From contig CAMYOG010000048.1 in assembly GCA_947259925.1 (NCBI GenBank), positions 35,249 to 99,248 on the forward strand: a stretch of DNA of 64,000 nucleotides, given 5' to 3'. Position numbers and translations under genes: made by a program. The notes beneath the pieces were generated by a model. It did no database searches. It was not told the DNA's origin and saw only the letters and a program-made list of their open reading frames with translations. Below are positions 27,082-37,273 of this stretch, piece after piece; the first letter of the stretch is position 1, and every line of letters starts with the position of its first letter. This DNA is from Thermoanaerobaculia bacterium (GTDB lineage Bacteria > Acidobacteriota > Thermoanaerobaculia > Multivoradales > JAHEKO01).

Positions 27082-27548
27082 TTACGCCGCCCCTTTCCGG
27101 GCCACCGCGACCAGGCCGAGCCCCTTCCAGGGCAGAAAGCGATCGATCCGCCGCAGGAGCGGGACCAGGAGATCGAACAGCTTGAGCTGCCACCGGCCGA
27201 GCAGCTTCCTGCGCATCACCTTGCCGTTCCACCACCAGGCGGGCACCGACACCCGGTTGAAGAACTCCAGACGCTCGATGGTGAACTCCGCCGCGGTCAG
27301 CTCCTCGCGGAGGCCGGATCGCGTGTAGCGACAGCGGTGCCCGAGCACCTCTTCGAGCGGCGAGAAAAGGCCCGGGTCGCGGGGCACGTAGAACGCCAGC
27401 CGGCCCCCTTCCTCGAGCACCCGGTGGATGTCCGAGCGCCGCGGCCGGGTCGGCGACGTGCTCGAGGAAGTTGAGGCAGACGACCTTATCGAACGTACGG
27501 CCGATCCGATCGGGGGAAGGCCTCGGCGATCTCGCTCTGCCTCGGCAT
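27082..27548 (-). pseudogene. Truncated and frameshifted class I methyltransferase
   Basis: The C-terminal half of a SAM-dependent methyltransferase is readable in two frames. One frame gives FDKVVCLNFLEHVADPAAAL (motif around strand 4), ending near 27432; the other continues DIHRVLEEGGRLAFYVPRDP, then PLEEVLGHRCRYT and a C-terminal FLPWKGLGLVAVARKGAA. Joining them needs a 1-2 nt shift at ~27432. The SAM-binding glycine motif and the first ~80 residues are missing; a short ATG frame at 27548 runs only 20 codons. The remnant abuts the BNR gene. It may be a decayed gene or an assembly error. Confidence 0.7.
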
Positions 27549-27551
27549 CGG

Positions 27552-28838
27552 CTAGCTCCGGTCGAGGATCCACCAGGAGAAGCCGAAGCGGTCTGCGGGC
27601 GCGTCCTGGATCGGTGCCGCCACCGCCAGGCCGCCGGTCGACAGGAACGCGATCGGCAGATACTCGCCGCCCGGGTCACGGACGCGCACGTCCTCCTGCT
27701 CGCGCCAGACGTCGATTTGGAACGGCTCGGCCAGGATGACGTTCGGCTCCTCGGTGTCGCCGTCCGGAGCCCGGAGCAACGCCACGTGCGCCGCCATCGA
27801 GTCGCCGGAGCCCGAGAACCAGGTCGCCGCCAGCTCGCCCGCCCCACGCGCTACGAGGTAGGGAAAGAACGCCACCTCGCTGCCGTGCCAGATTGTCCAC
27901 TCCCGCCAGCTCGCACCCTGATCGAGCGATCGAGCGAGCCGGATGTCGGTGCCGTCGCTCCAGAGATGAAAGAGCGCCCCGGCGGCGTCCCAAGCGATCG
28001 GCTCGACCCATCGCGGCACCTTGCCTGGATCCCGGAAGGTCGGATTCCAGTCGCGCTCGCCCGGCGCCGGATGCTTCGACCAGGCCGAGCCACCGTCGGT
28101 GCTGACCGCGATCAGCTCCACCCCGGCATCGAAGGAGTGGCCGGACGCCGAGAGCGGAGTCACTCGCACCGCGAGCTCGCCGGCTGGTCCGATCGCCAGG
28201 TGGCTCGAGCCGCCCTGGGGATGGATCCGGTCGCGCTCGGTCCAGCTCCGCCCGCCGTCGGTGCTGACCGCGTGCGCTACCCCCGCGCCGTCGTTCCAGA
28301 CCACATGCGCGCTGCCGTCCGGCGTCACCGCGACCCAGGGCCGGTCGTCGAATCTGTCTTCCGACAGGAGCGTCCAGGACCAGGTCTCGCCGACGTCGCC
28401 GCTGACACCGATCGCGATGTGGGTCCCCTCGAACGTCGAGCGATTGAATCCCATGGCGGCGAAGTAGAGCGTGCCGTCCGGGGCGATCGCCAGATCGACG
28501 TCCGAGTTGCCGATCGCGCCGTCCTCGGCGGTACCGACGTCGACCCGTGTCCAGGTCGAACCGCCGTCCGAGCTCTTCCAGAGGTTGGGGACGCTGCGCG
28601 GATCGACTCCGGTCACCTGCGAGCCGTAGCCGCTCAGGAACAGGGTGCCGTCGGGGTGCTCGACGAACATCGGCTCGCGGGCGAGACCTTCGAGGTGCTC
28701 CACGGGGGCGGCCAGCACCAGCCTAGCTTCGTCGGTGCGGATCTCGGCCGGGCCGCCGGTCTCTCCGCGCTCGCCGGCACAGGCGACCGCAAGCAGGACA
28801 CTCGAGGCCAGGATGGACGGCGTCCGTCCTCTGGGCAT
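27552..28838 (-). CDS. BNR/sialidase-fold lipoprotein
   Basis: A 428-residue exported lipoprotein (signal ending LLAVAC) with repeated Asp-box motifs of a sialidase-like beta propeller: SSDGGSTWTRV, SGDVGETWSW, STDGGRSWTE, STDGGSAWSK and SLDQGASWRE. The catalytic Arg triad and Tyr/Glu pair of true sialidases cannot be identified, so a binding or structural role is as likely as hydrolysis. The ATG at 28838 puts the lipobox at residues ~17-20. It diverges from the toroid gene across an 82-bp gap. Confidence 0.75.
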   Translation of the reverse strand: MPRGRTPSILASSVLLAVACAGERGETGGPAEIRTDEARLVLAAPVEHLEGLAREPMFVEHPDGTLFLSGYGSQVTGVDPRSVPNLWKSSDGGSTWTRVDVGTAEDGAIGNSDVDLAIAPDGTLYFAAMGFNRSTFEGTHIAIGVSGDVGETWSWTLLSEDRFDDRPWVAVTPDGSAHVVWNDGAGVAHAVSTDGGRSWTERDRIHPQGGSSHLAIGPAGELAVRVTPLSASGHSFDAGVELIAVSTDGGSAWSKHPAPGERDWNPTFRDPGKVPRWVEPIAWDAAGALFHLWSDGTDIRLARSLDQGASWREWTIWHGSEVAFFPYLVARGAGELAATWFSGSGDSMAAHVALLRAPDGDTEEPNVILAEPFQIDVWREQEDVRVRDPGGEYLPIAFLSTGGLAVAAPIQDAPADRFGFSWWILDRS

Positions 28839-28920
28839 GGCTGGCAGTCTATCCGGCGCCGGCAGCAACCGGCTCAGAGGCCGGTCTGACGTCTGCGGTT
28901 CGGGTTACGCTAGCCTCCGG

Positions 28921-30765
28921 ATGCGAGCATCGGGTGGCGTCGGGCGCTCGGAGAAGGCTGAAGGTCGACGGATCCTGCGGATCGCGGTGCTCGTGCTCTC
29001 GGCTACGGTGCTGGTGACCGGACTGCTCGTCTGGCTCGACCGGGAGCCGCGAGCCGAGGGCGACTCGTGGTTTCGGAATGCGGTCGGAGAGCAGCCGCCG
29101 GACGACGAGGTGCGGGCGGTGGCCGCCTGGCTCGGGGCACGGGTGCTTCGCGGAGTCGTCGCAGAGCCGCCGATTCTGACGGCGCCGCGCGAGCGGGTCG
29201 TCTTCGTGACCTTGAGCGACGGCGAGGGCCCCCCGGAGGTAGCGCTCGCCAAGGGCGACATGGTCGTCGCGGCCGAGCGGGCGGTGGCTCTGGCAGAGGC
29301 GCGCCGCGCCGGTCGGCAGTGGCGCTGGCTCAAGCTCGACGTGGTCGTCGAGGTCGGCGAGCCGGTCGCCGTCGGCGACCGCGCCTCGCTGGAGTTCGAG
29401 CGGGGTCTCGATGGGCTCGCCTTCGACGCGATCCCGGGCCTCGCCTTCCTGCCTGAAGAGGTCCTCGTTCGGACCCTGGTCAACAGCGACAGTGAGTTGC
29501 GCGCTCGCAACATCGGCAGATATCTGACCGCCACCGGCTCGGAGCTGGCCGGCGTGTTCGATCGCCTCCGGCGGCGTGGCGATACCTCGGTGCGCCGCTT
29601 CCGGACACGCTCCTTCTTCGTCGAGGAGGGGCGGTTGGTGAGCCTGTACCGGGGTCACCGCGAGCTGACGCGCGCGACGGCGGAGGAGCTGCTGCGAGCA
29701 GCGAGGAGCGCGGGCGACTACCTTCGGCGTGCCGTGACCGAGAGCGGGCTGTTTGTCTACGCCTACCTGCCAAAGACCGACGACGAGAAGGACGACTACA
29801 ACATGCTGCGTCACGCCGGGACGGCGTATGCCATGTACGAGTCGTTGGCGGCCGACCCCGACCCTCAGCTGCTCGCGGCGGCGGAGCTGGCGACCGACTT
29901 TCTCCGCCGCCAGGTCGTCGAGTGTGGCATCGGTATGGAGACCGCCTCGTGCGTCGAGGAGGATGGCTACGTGAAGCTGGGCGGCAACGCTCTGGCGATC
30001 CTGGCGCTAGCCCAACGGGCCGCCACGACCCCCGACCCCACGGCCCTTCCTCTCATGCAGCGCCTCGCTCGCTGGATGACTGCTTCGCAGCGCGAAAGCG
30101 GCGAGTTCTCGATCCACAAGCAGCACTTGGCGACCGGCACGATCGACGACTTCATCTCTCAGTACTACCCAGGCGAGGCGCTCTTCGCCCTGACTCGGCT
30201 CCACGAGCTCGATCGCGATCCAAAGTGGCTCGACAGCGCCGAGCGCGGCGCGGAGTATCTGATCGTCGAGCGCGATGCGGATCTCTCGGACGATGAGCTG
30301 AGCCACGATCACTGGCTCCTCTACGCCTTGAACGAGCTGCATCGCCTCCGCCCCCGGGAGCTCTACCTCGAGCATGCGCTGCGCCTCGCTCGGGTCATCG
30401 CCGACAGCCAGAATCGAGATGCCGCCTTTCCGGACTGGCGCGGCAGCTATTACCGGCCGCCACGATCGACTCCCACCGCGACCCGCAGCGAGGGCCTGAG
30501 CGCCGCCTACGACCTGGCGACTCGGGCCGGCCGGACGCGGGAAGCGACGGAGATTCTCGAGGCGGTGCGCCTGGGAGTCGAGTTTCAGCTCCAGCTGCAG
30601 TTCCGCCCCGAGTCGGCTCTCTACTTGCCCAACCCACCACGCGCACTCGGCGGATTCCCGCGCAGCTTGACCAACTTCGAGATCCGCATCGACTACGTGC
30701 AGCACAACCTGTCGAGCCTGCTGGCTCTGGGGCGAATCCTGGGGGCGGAAAGCGGGTCGGGTTGA
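28921..30765 (+). CDS. Membrane-anchored alpha/alpha-toroid protein
   Basis: A 614-residue protein with a signal anchor (~19-41), an N-terminal alpha/beta region (~60-240) and a C-terminal helical toroid (~255-610). The toroid shows repeating helix-pair motifs with conserved aromatic and acidic residues: YNMLRHAGTAYAMYESLA, GYVKLGGNALAILALAQ, ISQYYPGEALFALTRLHEL, HDHWLLYALNELHRLRP and RIDYVQHNLSSLLALGRIL. Such folds occur in six-hairpin glycosidases and AGE-like epimerases, which suggests action on a glycan outside the inner membrane. I do not recognise the exact family. The stop overlaps the TTG start of the next membrane protein by 4 bp. Confidence 0.65.
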   Translation: MRASGGVGRSEKAEGRRILRIAVLVLSATVLVTGLLVWLDREPRAEGDSWFRNAVGEQPPDDEVRAVAAWLGARVLRGVVAEPPILTAPRERVVFVTLSDGEGPPEVALAKGDMVVAAERAVALAEARRAGRQWRWLKLDVVVEVGEPVAVGDRASLEFERGLDGLAFDAIPGLAFLPEEVLVRTLVNSDSELRARNIGRYLTATGSELAGVFDRLRRRGDTSVRRFRTRSFFVEEGRLVSLYRGHRELTRATAEELLRAARSAGDYLRRAVTESGLFVYAYLPKTDDEKDDYNMLRHAGTAYAMYESLAADPDPQLLAAAELATDFLRRQVVECGIGMETASCVEEDGYVKLGGNALAILALAQRAATTPDPTALPLMQRLARWMTASQRESGEFSIHKQHLATGTIDDFISQYYPGEALFALTRLHELDRDPKWLDSAERGAEYLIVERDADLSDDELSHDHWLLYALNELHRLRPRELYLEHALRLARVIADSQNRDAAFPDWRGSYYRPPRSTPTATRSEGLSAAYDLATRAGRTREATEILEAVRLGVEFQLQLQFRPESALYLPNPPRALGGFPRSLTNFEIRIDYVQHNLSSLLALGRILGAESGSG

Positions 30766-32324
30766 GATTCAGAGCCGCCAGCGCGGTGATTCCGCTCGGC
30801 ATCGCGCTGATCTGGGCGACGGTCGGTTTCGAGTCGTCGCCGGGGCTGCGGGCCCTGCTGGCGCTAGCCGCCGCCGGCGTCCTGGTCTGGCCCGCCGCCC
30901 GGGGTGCGGCCGCCGGGTGGCGCGCTCGGACGGTCGTCCTGCTCTCGTTCCTGTCGGTCGCTGTCGCCGTCGGCGAGCAGCTGCCCGATTTCGTGACCAG
31001 CTGGAAGGTCAGGGTCTGGAACGTCTATCACTACTACCTCGGCGCCAAGTACTTCCGGGAGCTCGGGTACACGGATCTCTACCGGGCGACGCTGCGAGCG
31101 GACGAGGAGGGTGCCAACTACTGGCGCGCCATCGATCGGGTCCGGAACCTCCACACCTATGAAGTGGAGCCTCGCGATTGGCGGCTTCCGATCTACGACC
31201 CCGAGGGGCGCTTCGAGCCCGAGCGCTGGCAGACCTTTCGGCGGGAGGTCGAGGCGTTGTCCAGCCAGCGCCCGCCCGAGAGGTGGAGCGGGATCTTCGT
31301 CGATCGCGGCTACAACGCCACGCCTTTCTGGACCGTCGTTGGCTCCGCCCTGACGCACCTGGCACCGGCGACGCGTCCGCTGGCGCTCAAGGTCCTATGC
31401 GGTCTCGATCTGCTGCTGCTGGGCGCTACCTTCGCGGTGCTCTGGCGCACATTCGGCAGCGTCAACGCCGCGCTGGTGCTCCTTCTGTTCACGGCCACTC
31501 CGGTCAACGTCAATCGTCTGATCGGAGGATTCCTTCAATACGATTGGTTCTGCGCGGTGGTGCTCGGAATCTGCTGCTATAGCAGAGGGAGACCGGTCGC
31601 AGCGGCGGGCGCTTTCGCCTATGCGTCGCTGACGCGAGTTTTCCCGGTTCTCTTCGTGGCCGCCGGAGCGCTGCCCGTCCTCGTTGGATGGCTGCGAAAC
31701 CGCCGCCTGCCGGCGAGGCAGGCAAGGTTCCTGGTGGCCTTCGTGGTGTGGTGCGTCGCCGGCCTGGCGATCAGCCTGCCGAACGGCAGAGGAGTTCGGG
31801 GCTGGGGCGAGTTCGTCACCGGGATTCGGACCCACAAGGAGCATCACCTTCTGGGGGAGCGCCGAGTGGGGCTCCAGTTTCTCTTCACCCACCGATTGGG
31901 GAGCTTCGACTTCGACGAGAGTCGCGAGGAGAGGGCGCTGACCCTTCACCGTCAGCGCTACCCGCTCGTCATCACCCAGGCTCTGCTGCTCGCCTCTTTC
32001 CTGGTCGCCGCCGGCCGTGAGCGCTCGTGGAACGCGCAGCTGCTCGCGCTGGTGCCGATCTTCGCCCTTCTGGTCACTTCGCGCTACTACTGGTCCTACC
32101 TGGCTCTTTTGCCGCTCACCGGTGGACGGCGGGGACCCCCTGCCGTCCGCTCGCGCTGGCTGGGCGCCGCTCAGCTACTGATCTTCTCGGTCTACTACCT
32201 GTTCGCGGGTCGGATCGATGATCCGTATGCGGCCTACGTCGTCTTGAACGGCGCCCTCCTGGTCTATCTCGTGTTCGCGTTGTCGCTCGTGCTGCGGCCG
32301 TCGCCCGAGGTGGCATCGGCATAG
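30762..32324 (+). CDS. GT87-like polytopic membrane glycosyltransferase
   Basis: A 520-residue protein with around ten membrane helices. The N-terminal loop reads WNVYHYYLGAKYFRELGY, then DLYRATLRADEE, resembling DUF2029/GT87-type mannosyltransferases in layout. Charged loops contain GVRGWGEFVTGIRTHKEHH and a YYWSYLALLPL segment near the end. The TTG start at 30762 is forced by the 4-bp overlap with the toroid gene (TTGA). Coupling suggests that the two proteins work together on one envelope glycan. Enzymatic activity is inferred from topology only. Confidence 0.6.
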   Translation: MRFRAASAVIPLGIALIWATVGFESSPGLRALLALAAAGVLVWPAARGAAAGWRARTVVLLSFLSVAVAVGEQLPDFVTSWKVRVWNVYHYYLGAKYFRELGYTDLYRATLRADEEGANYWRAIDRVRNLHTYEVEPRDWRLPIYDPEGRFEPERWQTFRREVEALSSQRPPERWSGIFVDRGYNATPFWTVVGSALTHLAPATRPLALKVLCGLDLLLLGATFAVLWRTFGSVNAALVLLLFTATPVNVNRLIGGFLQYDWFCAVVLGICCYSRGRPVAAAGAFAYASLTRVFPVLFVAAGALPVLVGWLRNRRLPARQARFLVAFVVWCVAGLAISLPNGRGVRGWGEFVTGIRTHKEHHLLGERRVGLQFLFTHRLGSFDFDESREERALTLHRQRYPLVITQALLLASFLVAAGRERSWNAQLLALVPIFALLVTSRYYWSYLALLPLTGGRRGPPAVRSRWLGAAQLLIFSVYYLFAGRIDDPYAAYVVLNGALLVYLVFALSLVLRPSPEVASA

Positions 32325-32327
32325 CAC

Positions 32328-32357
32328 AAGAAAACAGCCGGCCGTTGCCGGCCGGCT
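32328..32357 (-). terminator. Intrinsic terminator of the polyaspartate-protein gene
   Basis: A perfect 9-bp stem (AGCCGGCCG / CGGCCGGCT, loop TTGC, 32336-32357) lies 34 bp past the stop of the minus-strand gene and is followed on that strand by GTTTTCTTG. On the plus strand the hairpin lies 11 bp after the convergent membrane protein's stop but has no T-tract there. Confidence 0.7.
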
Positions 32358-32391
32358 GGATTCTCCATGCGCCAGAGGCTCCTTCTAGGCG

Positions 32392-33564
32392 CTAGCTGGC
32401 GTCGTCGTCGTCGTCATCATCGTCGTCGTCGTCGTCATCGTCGTCATCATCGTCGTCATCATCGTCGTCATCATCGTCATCATCATCGTCATCATCATCA
32501 TCATCATCATCATCGTCGTCGTCGTCGTCATCGTCATCGTCGTCGTCGTCGTCGTCGTCATCGTCGTCGTCACCGGCCCCGGAGTCGCTGTCCGAGTCGG
32601 AATCGTCGTCGGTCGAGAAGATCAGACGCTTGTTTCTTAGCCTCACCGGCACCATGTCGCCGGCGCGGTCGACGAAGAAGGTGAGAGACGACTCGAACGA
32701 AACGAGACTCTCCGTGCCGGCGGGCACGTCGCGGCTCGTCCGAAGCTCGATCTCGATGAACTTGCCGGGCACTCGGTTGCCGATGCCCTTGCGAGACTCG
32801 AACGCGACCAGGAGCTGCCCGGGTGTGGTCAGATCGGTCGAGAACTGCACCTTGCCGTGCCGCCGGTCCATCCTAACCTTGGGCTCCCGGGTGAGGATGG
32901 ACGGATCGTAGTTCAGCCCTACCTGTCCCTCCTTGATCAAGAAGGGCTCGAAGCTCTCGACGCCGATCTCGACGTCGTCCCCGGGGCGAATGACGTCCCC
33001 GTCCACCTCGATCTGGGGATCGGCAGCTTGGCGGCGGATCCTGAGCTCACCGGAGCGGCGCTCCAGCTCCACCTCGCTGCCGCCGGCCGCGAAGAGGCGG
33101 GTCTGCGTCGGATCGAGCCGCAAGCGGAAGGTCTCGTTGCGGCGCACTGCGTCACTGAGGCGGACGTAGACGACGCCGAGCGGGCCCTCCGACTTGTTGA
33201 CCTTGCCGCTTCTGGACATGAATTGCAGGCAGAGCGCCTGGCCGATCGCCGTCGCCTCGAGTTGGGCGTCGGCGCTCACACCGCGCCCGAAGACCCGAAA
33301 GTCCTCGATGGCCGCGAACGGACCCGCATGTCCCCTGGATCTCAGCCTCGGAGCCGCGGTTCTCACGCACAGCTGGCCTTCGCCGAGCTTCTCCGGCGCG
33401 TAGGTCTTGAAGACGATCGCCGTCACACCGCCCGGCTCACCGACCGCGTCGTTGACCCGTACCGCCAGCTGGTTACTTCCGATCTTGCCTTCTGCCACGA
33501 TGGTGCCGGCCAGGAGTACCGCCAGCGCGGTGATCTTTGAAATGAGTCTCTTGCCATTGGTCAT
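32392..33564 (-). CDS. Secreted protein with cohesin-like domains and a 57-residue polyaspartate tail
   Basis: A 390-residue protein with a signal peptide (~1-24), two beta-rich regions (~28-165 and ~175-318) of cohesin-like pattern (DGDVIRPGDDVEIGV, QVGLNYDPSILTREPKV, GKFIEIELRTSRDVPAG), a short Asp-Ser repeat (~320-328) and then 57 consecutive aspartates (residues 332-388) before a final Ala-Ser. AAGGG precedes the ATG by 12 bp. The tail would carry about -57 charge and could bind calcium, other cations or mineral. Its domains are of the same class as the one fused to the secretin at 18-20.6 kb. No sorting signal follows the tail. Function unknown. Confidence 0.75.
   Translation of the reverse strand: MTNGKRLISKITALAVLLAGTIVAEGKIGSNQLAVRVNDAVGEPGGVTAIVFKTYAPEKLGEGQLCVRTAAPRLRSRGHAGPFAAIEDFRVFGRGVSADAQLEATAIGQALCLQFMSRSGKVNKSEGPLGVVYVRLSDAVRRNETFRLRLDPTQTRLFAAGGSEVELERRSGELRIRRQAADPQIEVDGDVIRPGDDVEIGVESFEPFLIKEGQVGLNYDPSILTREPKVRMDRRHGKVQFSTDLTTPGQLLVAFESRKGIGNRVPGKFIEIELRTSRDVPAGTESLVSFESSLTFFVDRAGDMVPVRLRNKRLIFSTDDDSDSDSDSGAGDDDDDDDDDDDDDDDDDDDDDDDDDDDDDDDDDDDDDDDDDDDDDDDDDDDDDDDDDAS
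32401..32571. repeat. GAC/GAT trinucleotide tract (57 units)
   Basis: An uninterrupted run of 57 GAY codons on the minus strand (34 GAC, 23 GAT), read as GTC/ATC on the plus strand. It encodes the polyaspartate tail. GAT units are concentrated in the middle, with eight in a row at ~32491-32514. The tract is prone to length change by slippage and to mis-assembly. Confidence 0.95.
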
Positions 33565-33607
33565 CCGTTGTTACCCTTTCGCCCCTGAGTCGATTTCGTG
33601 CTCCTGC

Positions 33608-33620
33608 CCAGGTTACCTGG
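33608..33620. promoter_or_regulatory. 13-bp palindrome upstream of the polyaspartate-protein gene
   Basis: CCAGGTTACCTGG is a perfect 6-bp dyad around a central base, 44 bp upstream of the gene's start, in the 134-bp gap to nth. It has the size of a repressor operator half-site pair, but no second copy was found nearby. Confidence 0.3.
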
Positions 33621-33698
33621 TGAATATGACAGCCAGATGAACGTCATCGGAACAGCGGTTTCAGATCTACTCGCAGCGGGCCGGGCGATGCCGGGGCG

Positions 33699-34391
33699 TC
33701 ACACCTGGAGGTCGGCCGAGGGACAGAGGTCGGCCAGGACGCAATTGCCACAATCCGGGCGCCGCGCCTTGCAGACCGCGCGTCCATGATCGATCAGCAG
33801 ATGCGCCCAGAGCGTCCAGTCGCTCTGCGGTACCACCCTCATCAGGTCGCGCTCGACCTTGACCGGGTCCTTCTCCTCGGTCAGTCCGAGCAGCCGGGAG
33901 ATGCGGCCGACGTGGGTATCGACCACCACCCCCTCGTCGATACCGAAGGCGTTGCCCAAGACGACGTTGGCGGTCTTGCGGCCGGTGCCGGGGAGCTTGA
34001 CCAGGGCGGCCATCTCGGACGGGACCTCGCCGTCGTGCTCGGCCACCAGCGCCTGCCCCAGGCCCTTGAGCGAGCGCGCTTTGTTACGGAAGAAGCCGGT
34101 GGTGCGGATCATCTCCTCGAGCTCGGCGAGCTCGGCCTCGGCGTAAGCGGCGGCGGTCGGGTAGCGGGCGAAGAGCGCCGGCGTCACCATGTTGACTCGC
34201 TTGTCGGTGCACTGCGCCGAGAGGATGGTCGCTACCAGGAGCTCGAGCGGGCTCTGGTGGACGAGCGCGCAACGGCTGTCCGGATACTCCTCCTTGAGTC
34301 GCTGCAGGATCTCGGCGGTGCGGGCGATCCGAGCCTTCTTCGACTCGCGCCGAGCCGCCGACGGCGTCAGCCTCCGCTTCACCCGGGCCAT
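33699..34391 (-). CDS. nth: Endonuclease III
   Basis: A ~230-residue bifunctional DNA glycosylase/AP lyase for oxidised pyrimidines. The helix-hairpin-helix reads LPGTGRKTANVVLG with the catalytic Lys, the catalytic Asp is in VVDTHVGR, and the [4Fe-4S] cluster ligands follow the CX6CX2CX5C spacing in CKARRPDCGNCVLADLC. The ATG at 34391 is 1 bp after the stop of the upstream holin-family gene, so they are coupled. The start at MARVKRR adds a basic ~25-residue N-terminal extension compared with the E. coli enzyme. Confidence 0.95.
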   Translation of the reverse strand: MARVKRRLTPSAARRESKKARIARTAEILQRLKEEYPDSRCALVHQSPLELLVATILSAQCTDKRVNMVTPALFARYPTAAAYAEAELAELEEMIRTTGFFRNKARSLKGLGQALVAEHDGEVPSEMAALVKLPGTGRKTANVVLGNAFGIDEGVVVDTHVGRISRLLGLTEEKDPVKVERDLMRVVPQSDWTLWAHLLIDHGRAVCKARRPDCGNCVLADLCPSADLQV

Positions 34392-34392
34392 C

Positions 34393-34737
34393 TCAGTCGT
34401 CGCTGACGAACGCTCCGACGACCCAGTTGAACAGGCCGAGGACGATCCCACCCAGGATGGCCGGACCGCACCCCTCGATCGTCAGGCCGTCGAGGAGCGA
34501 GCCGGCGAGGAGCAGCATCGCGCCGTTGATGACCAGGAAGAAGAGCCCGAGGGTGACGACGATCAGGGGGATCGACAGCAGCGTCACCAGCGGTCGTACC
34601 AGGAGATTGATCAACCCGATCACCAGGCCGGTGAGCAGCAGATAGAGGATGCCGCCCTGCCATTCGATGCCGGGCACCAGCCAGGCGGCGAGCAGGATGC
34701 CGATACCGTTGAGTGCGACCTGGGCGAGCATTCGCAT
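34393..34737 (-). CDS. Small four-helix membrane protein (PF04020-type phage holin family)
   Basis: A 114-residue protein with four hydrophobic helices and the GLVIGLINLLVRPLVTLLSI signature of the mycobacterial-type 4-TMS holin family, which despite its name is common on bacterial chromosomes outside prophages. No phage gene is near. It sits directly upstream of nth in a yqgE-holin-nth gene order on the minus strand. Function unknown. Confidence 0.85.
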   Translation of the reverse strand: MRMLAQVALNGIGILLAAWLVPGIEWQGGILYLLLTGLVIGLINLLVRPLVTLLSIPLIVVTLGLFFLVINGAMLLLAGSLLDGLTIEGCGPAILGGIVLGLFNWVVGAFVSDD

Positions 34738-34761
34738 CGTTTCGTCTCCTCCGAGTAGGCC

Positions 34762-35376
34762 CTAGTTGCTGTCGCCCTCGCCGCCGTCGGGCGTCCAACT
34801 GGGCAGCGTCGCCGGATCGACCCCCACCGAGCGCAGCGCCATCGCCCACGCCTCGTCCGGATCGGCGGCGAACAGCAGCTCCTCGCGGACCGGTGCGATC
34901 AACCAGTCATTGCGCTCGATCTCGCGCACCAGCTGCCCCTCACCCCAGCCGGCGTAGCCGAGGAAGAGCCGGAACCTGCTCGACGGCTCCTGCGCCAGCT
35001 GGGTCAGATCGCCGACGTGCTGGGTGATGCGCAAGCCTGGGTAGACCTCGGTGCTGGTCTCTTCGGAACCGCCGGGATCATCGAGCTGGGCGGTCTCCTG
35101 ATCGAAGAGAACCGTCCCGAGCTGCGGCTGGACCGGCCCGCCGAAGTACGCCTGGAGCGTCGCTTCACCGCGCCATTCGATCTCCATCCCGTCCAGGATC
35201 TCGGCGACGCCGATGTCGCTCGGCCGGTTGGCGATCAGGCCGAAGCTACCCGCCTCCGTGTGCTCGATCAGGAAGACGACGCTGCGGTTGAAGAACGGAT
35301 CCTGAACCTGCGGCATCGCCAGCAGCAGGGTCGGCGTCTGGAGGTCGTCGAGCTCGTTCGGCGGCGCCTTCGCCAC
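34762..35376 (-). CDS. YqgE/AlgH family protein
   Basis: A 204-residue protein with the family's pattern throughout: TPTLLLAMPQVQDPFFNRSV, FLIEHTEAGSFGLIANRP, YFGGPVQ, LRLFLGYAGWGEGQLVREI (read FRLFLGYAGWGEGQL) and NDWLIAP. Members are cytoplasmic proteins of unknown biochemical activity, once linked to alginate regulation. First gene of the minus-strand set ending in nth. The start at 35376 is 72 bp from the initiator tRNA, with which it diverges. Confidence 0.9.
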   Translation of the reverse strand: MAKAPPNELDDLQTPTLLLAMPQVQDPFFNRSVVFLIEHTEAGSFGLIANRPSDIGVAEILDGMEIEWRGEATLQAYFGGPVQPQLGTVLFDQETAQLDDPGGSEETSTEVYPGLRITQHVGDLTQLAQEPSSRFRLFLGYAGWGEGQLVREIERNDWLIAPVREELLFAADPDEAWAMALRSVGVDPATLPSWTPDGGEGDSN

Positions 35377-35414
35377 GGGGGCATGATACTAGGGACTCAC
35401 CGCGCGCAGGCGTA

Positions 35415-35443
35415 TTGTCTCGGTCGGTCGACTCGGATAAAGT
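35415..35443 (+). promoter_or_regulatory. Candidate promoter of the initiator tRNA
   Basis: TTGTCT (35415-35420) and TAAAGT (35438-35443) are separated by exactly 17 bp, and the -10-like box ends 5 bp before the mature tRNA 5' end. That would start transcription almost at position 1 of the tRNA, so the assignment is tentative. Confidence 0.3.
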
Positions 35444-35448
35444 CCGCG

Positions 35449-37273
<1,825 letters not shown>

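Noticed and set aside
32401..32571. Possible CRISPR or tandem array
   Set aside because: The repeat unit is a codon-sized trinucleotide with no spacers, and it continues a protein-coding frame.
32367..32684. Open frames over the GAY tract reading as His/Arg-rich (+) or Met/Thr-rich (-) proteins
   Set aside because: They are out-of-frame readings of the polyaspartate codons; only the Asp frame has a signal peptide, folded domains and a terminator behind it.
34393..34737. Holin-family protein as a prophage sign
   Set aside because: No integrase, attachment site or phage structural gene is near, and this family is common on ordinary chromosomes.
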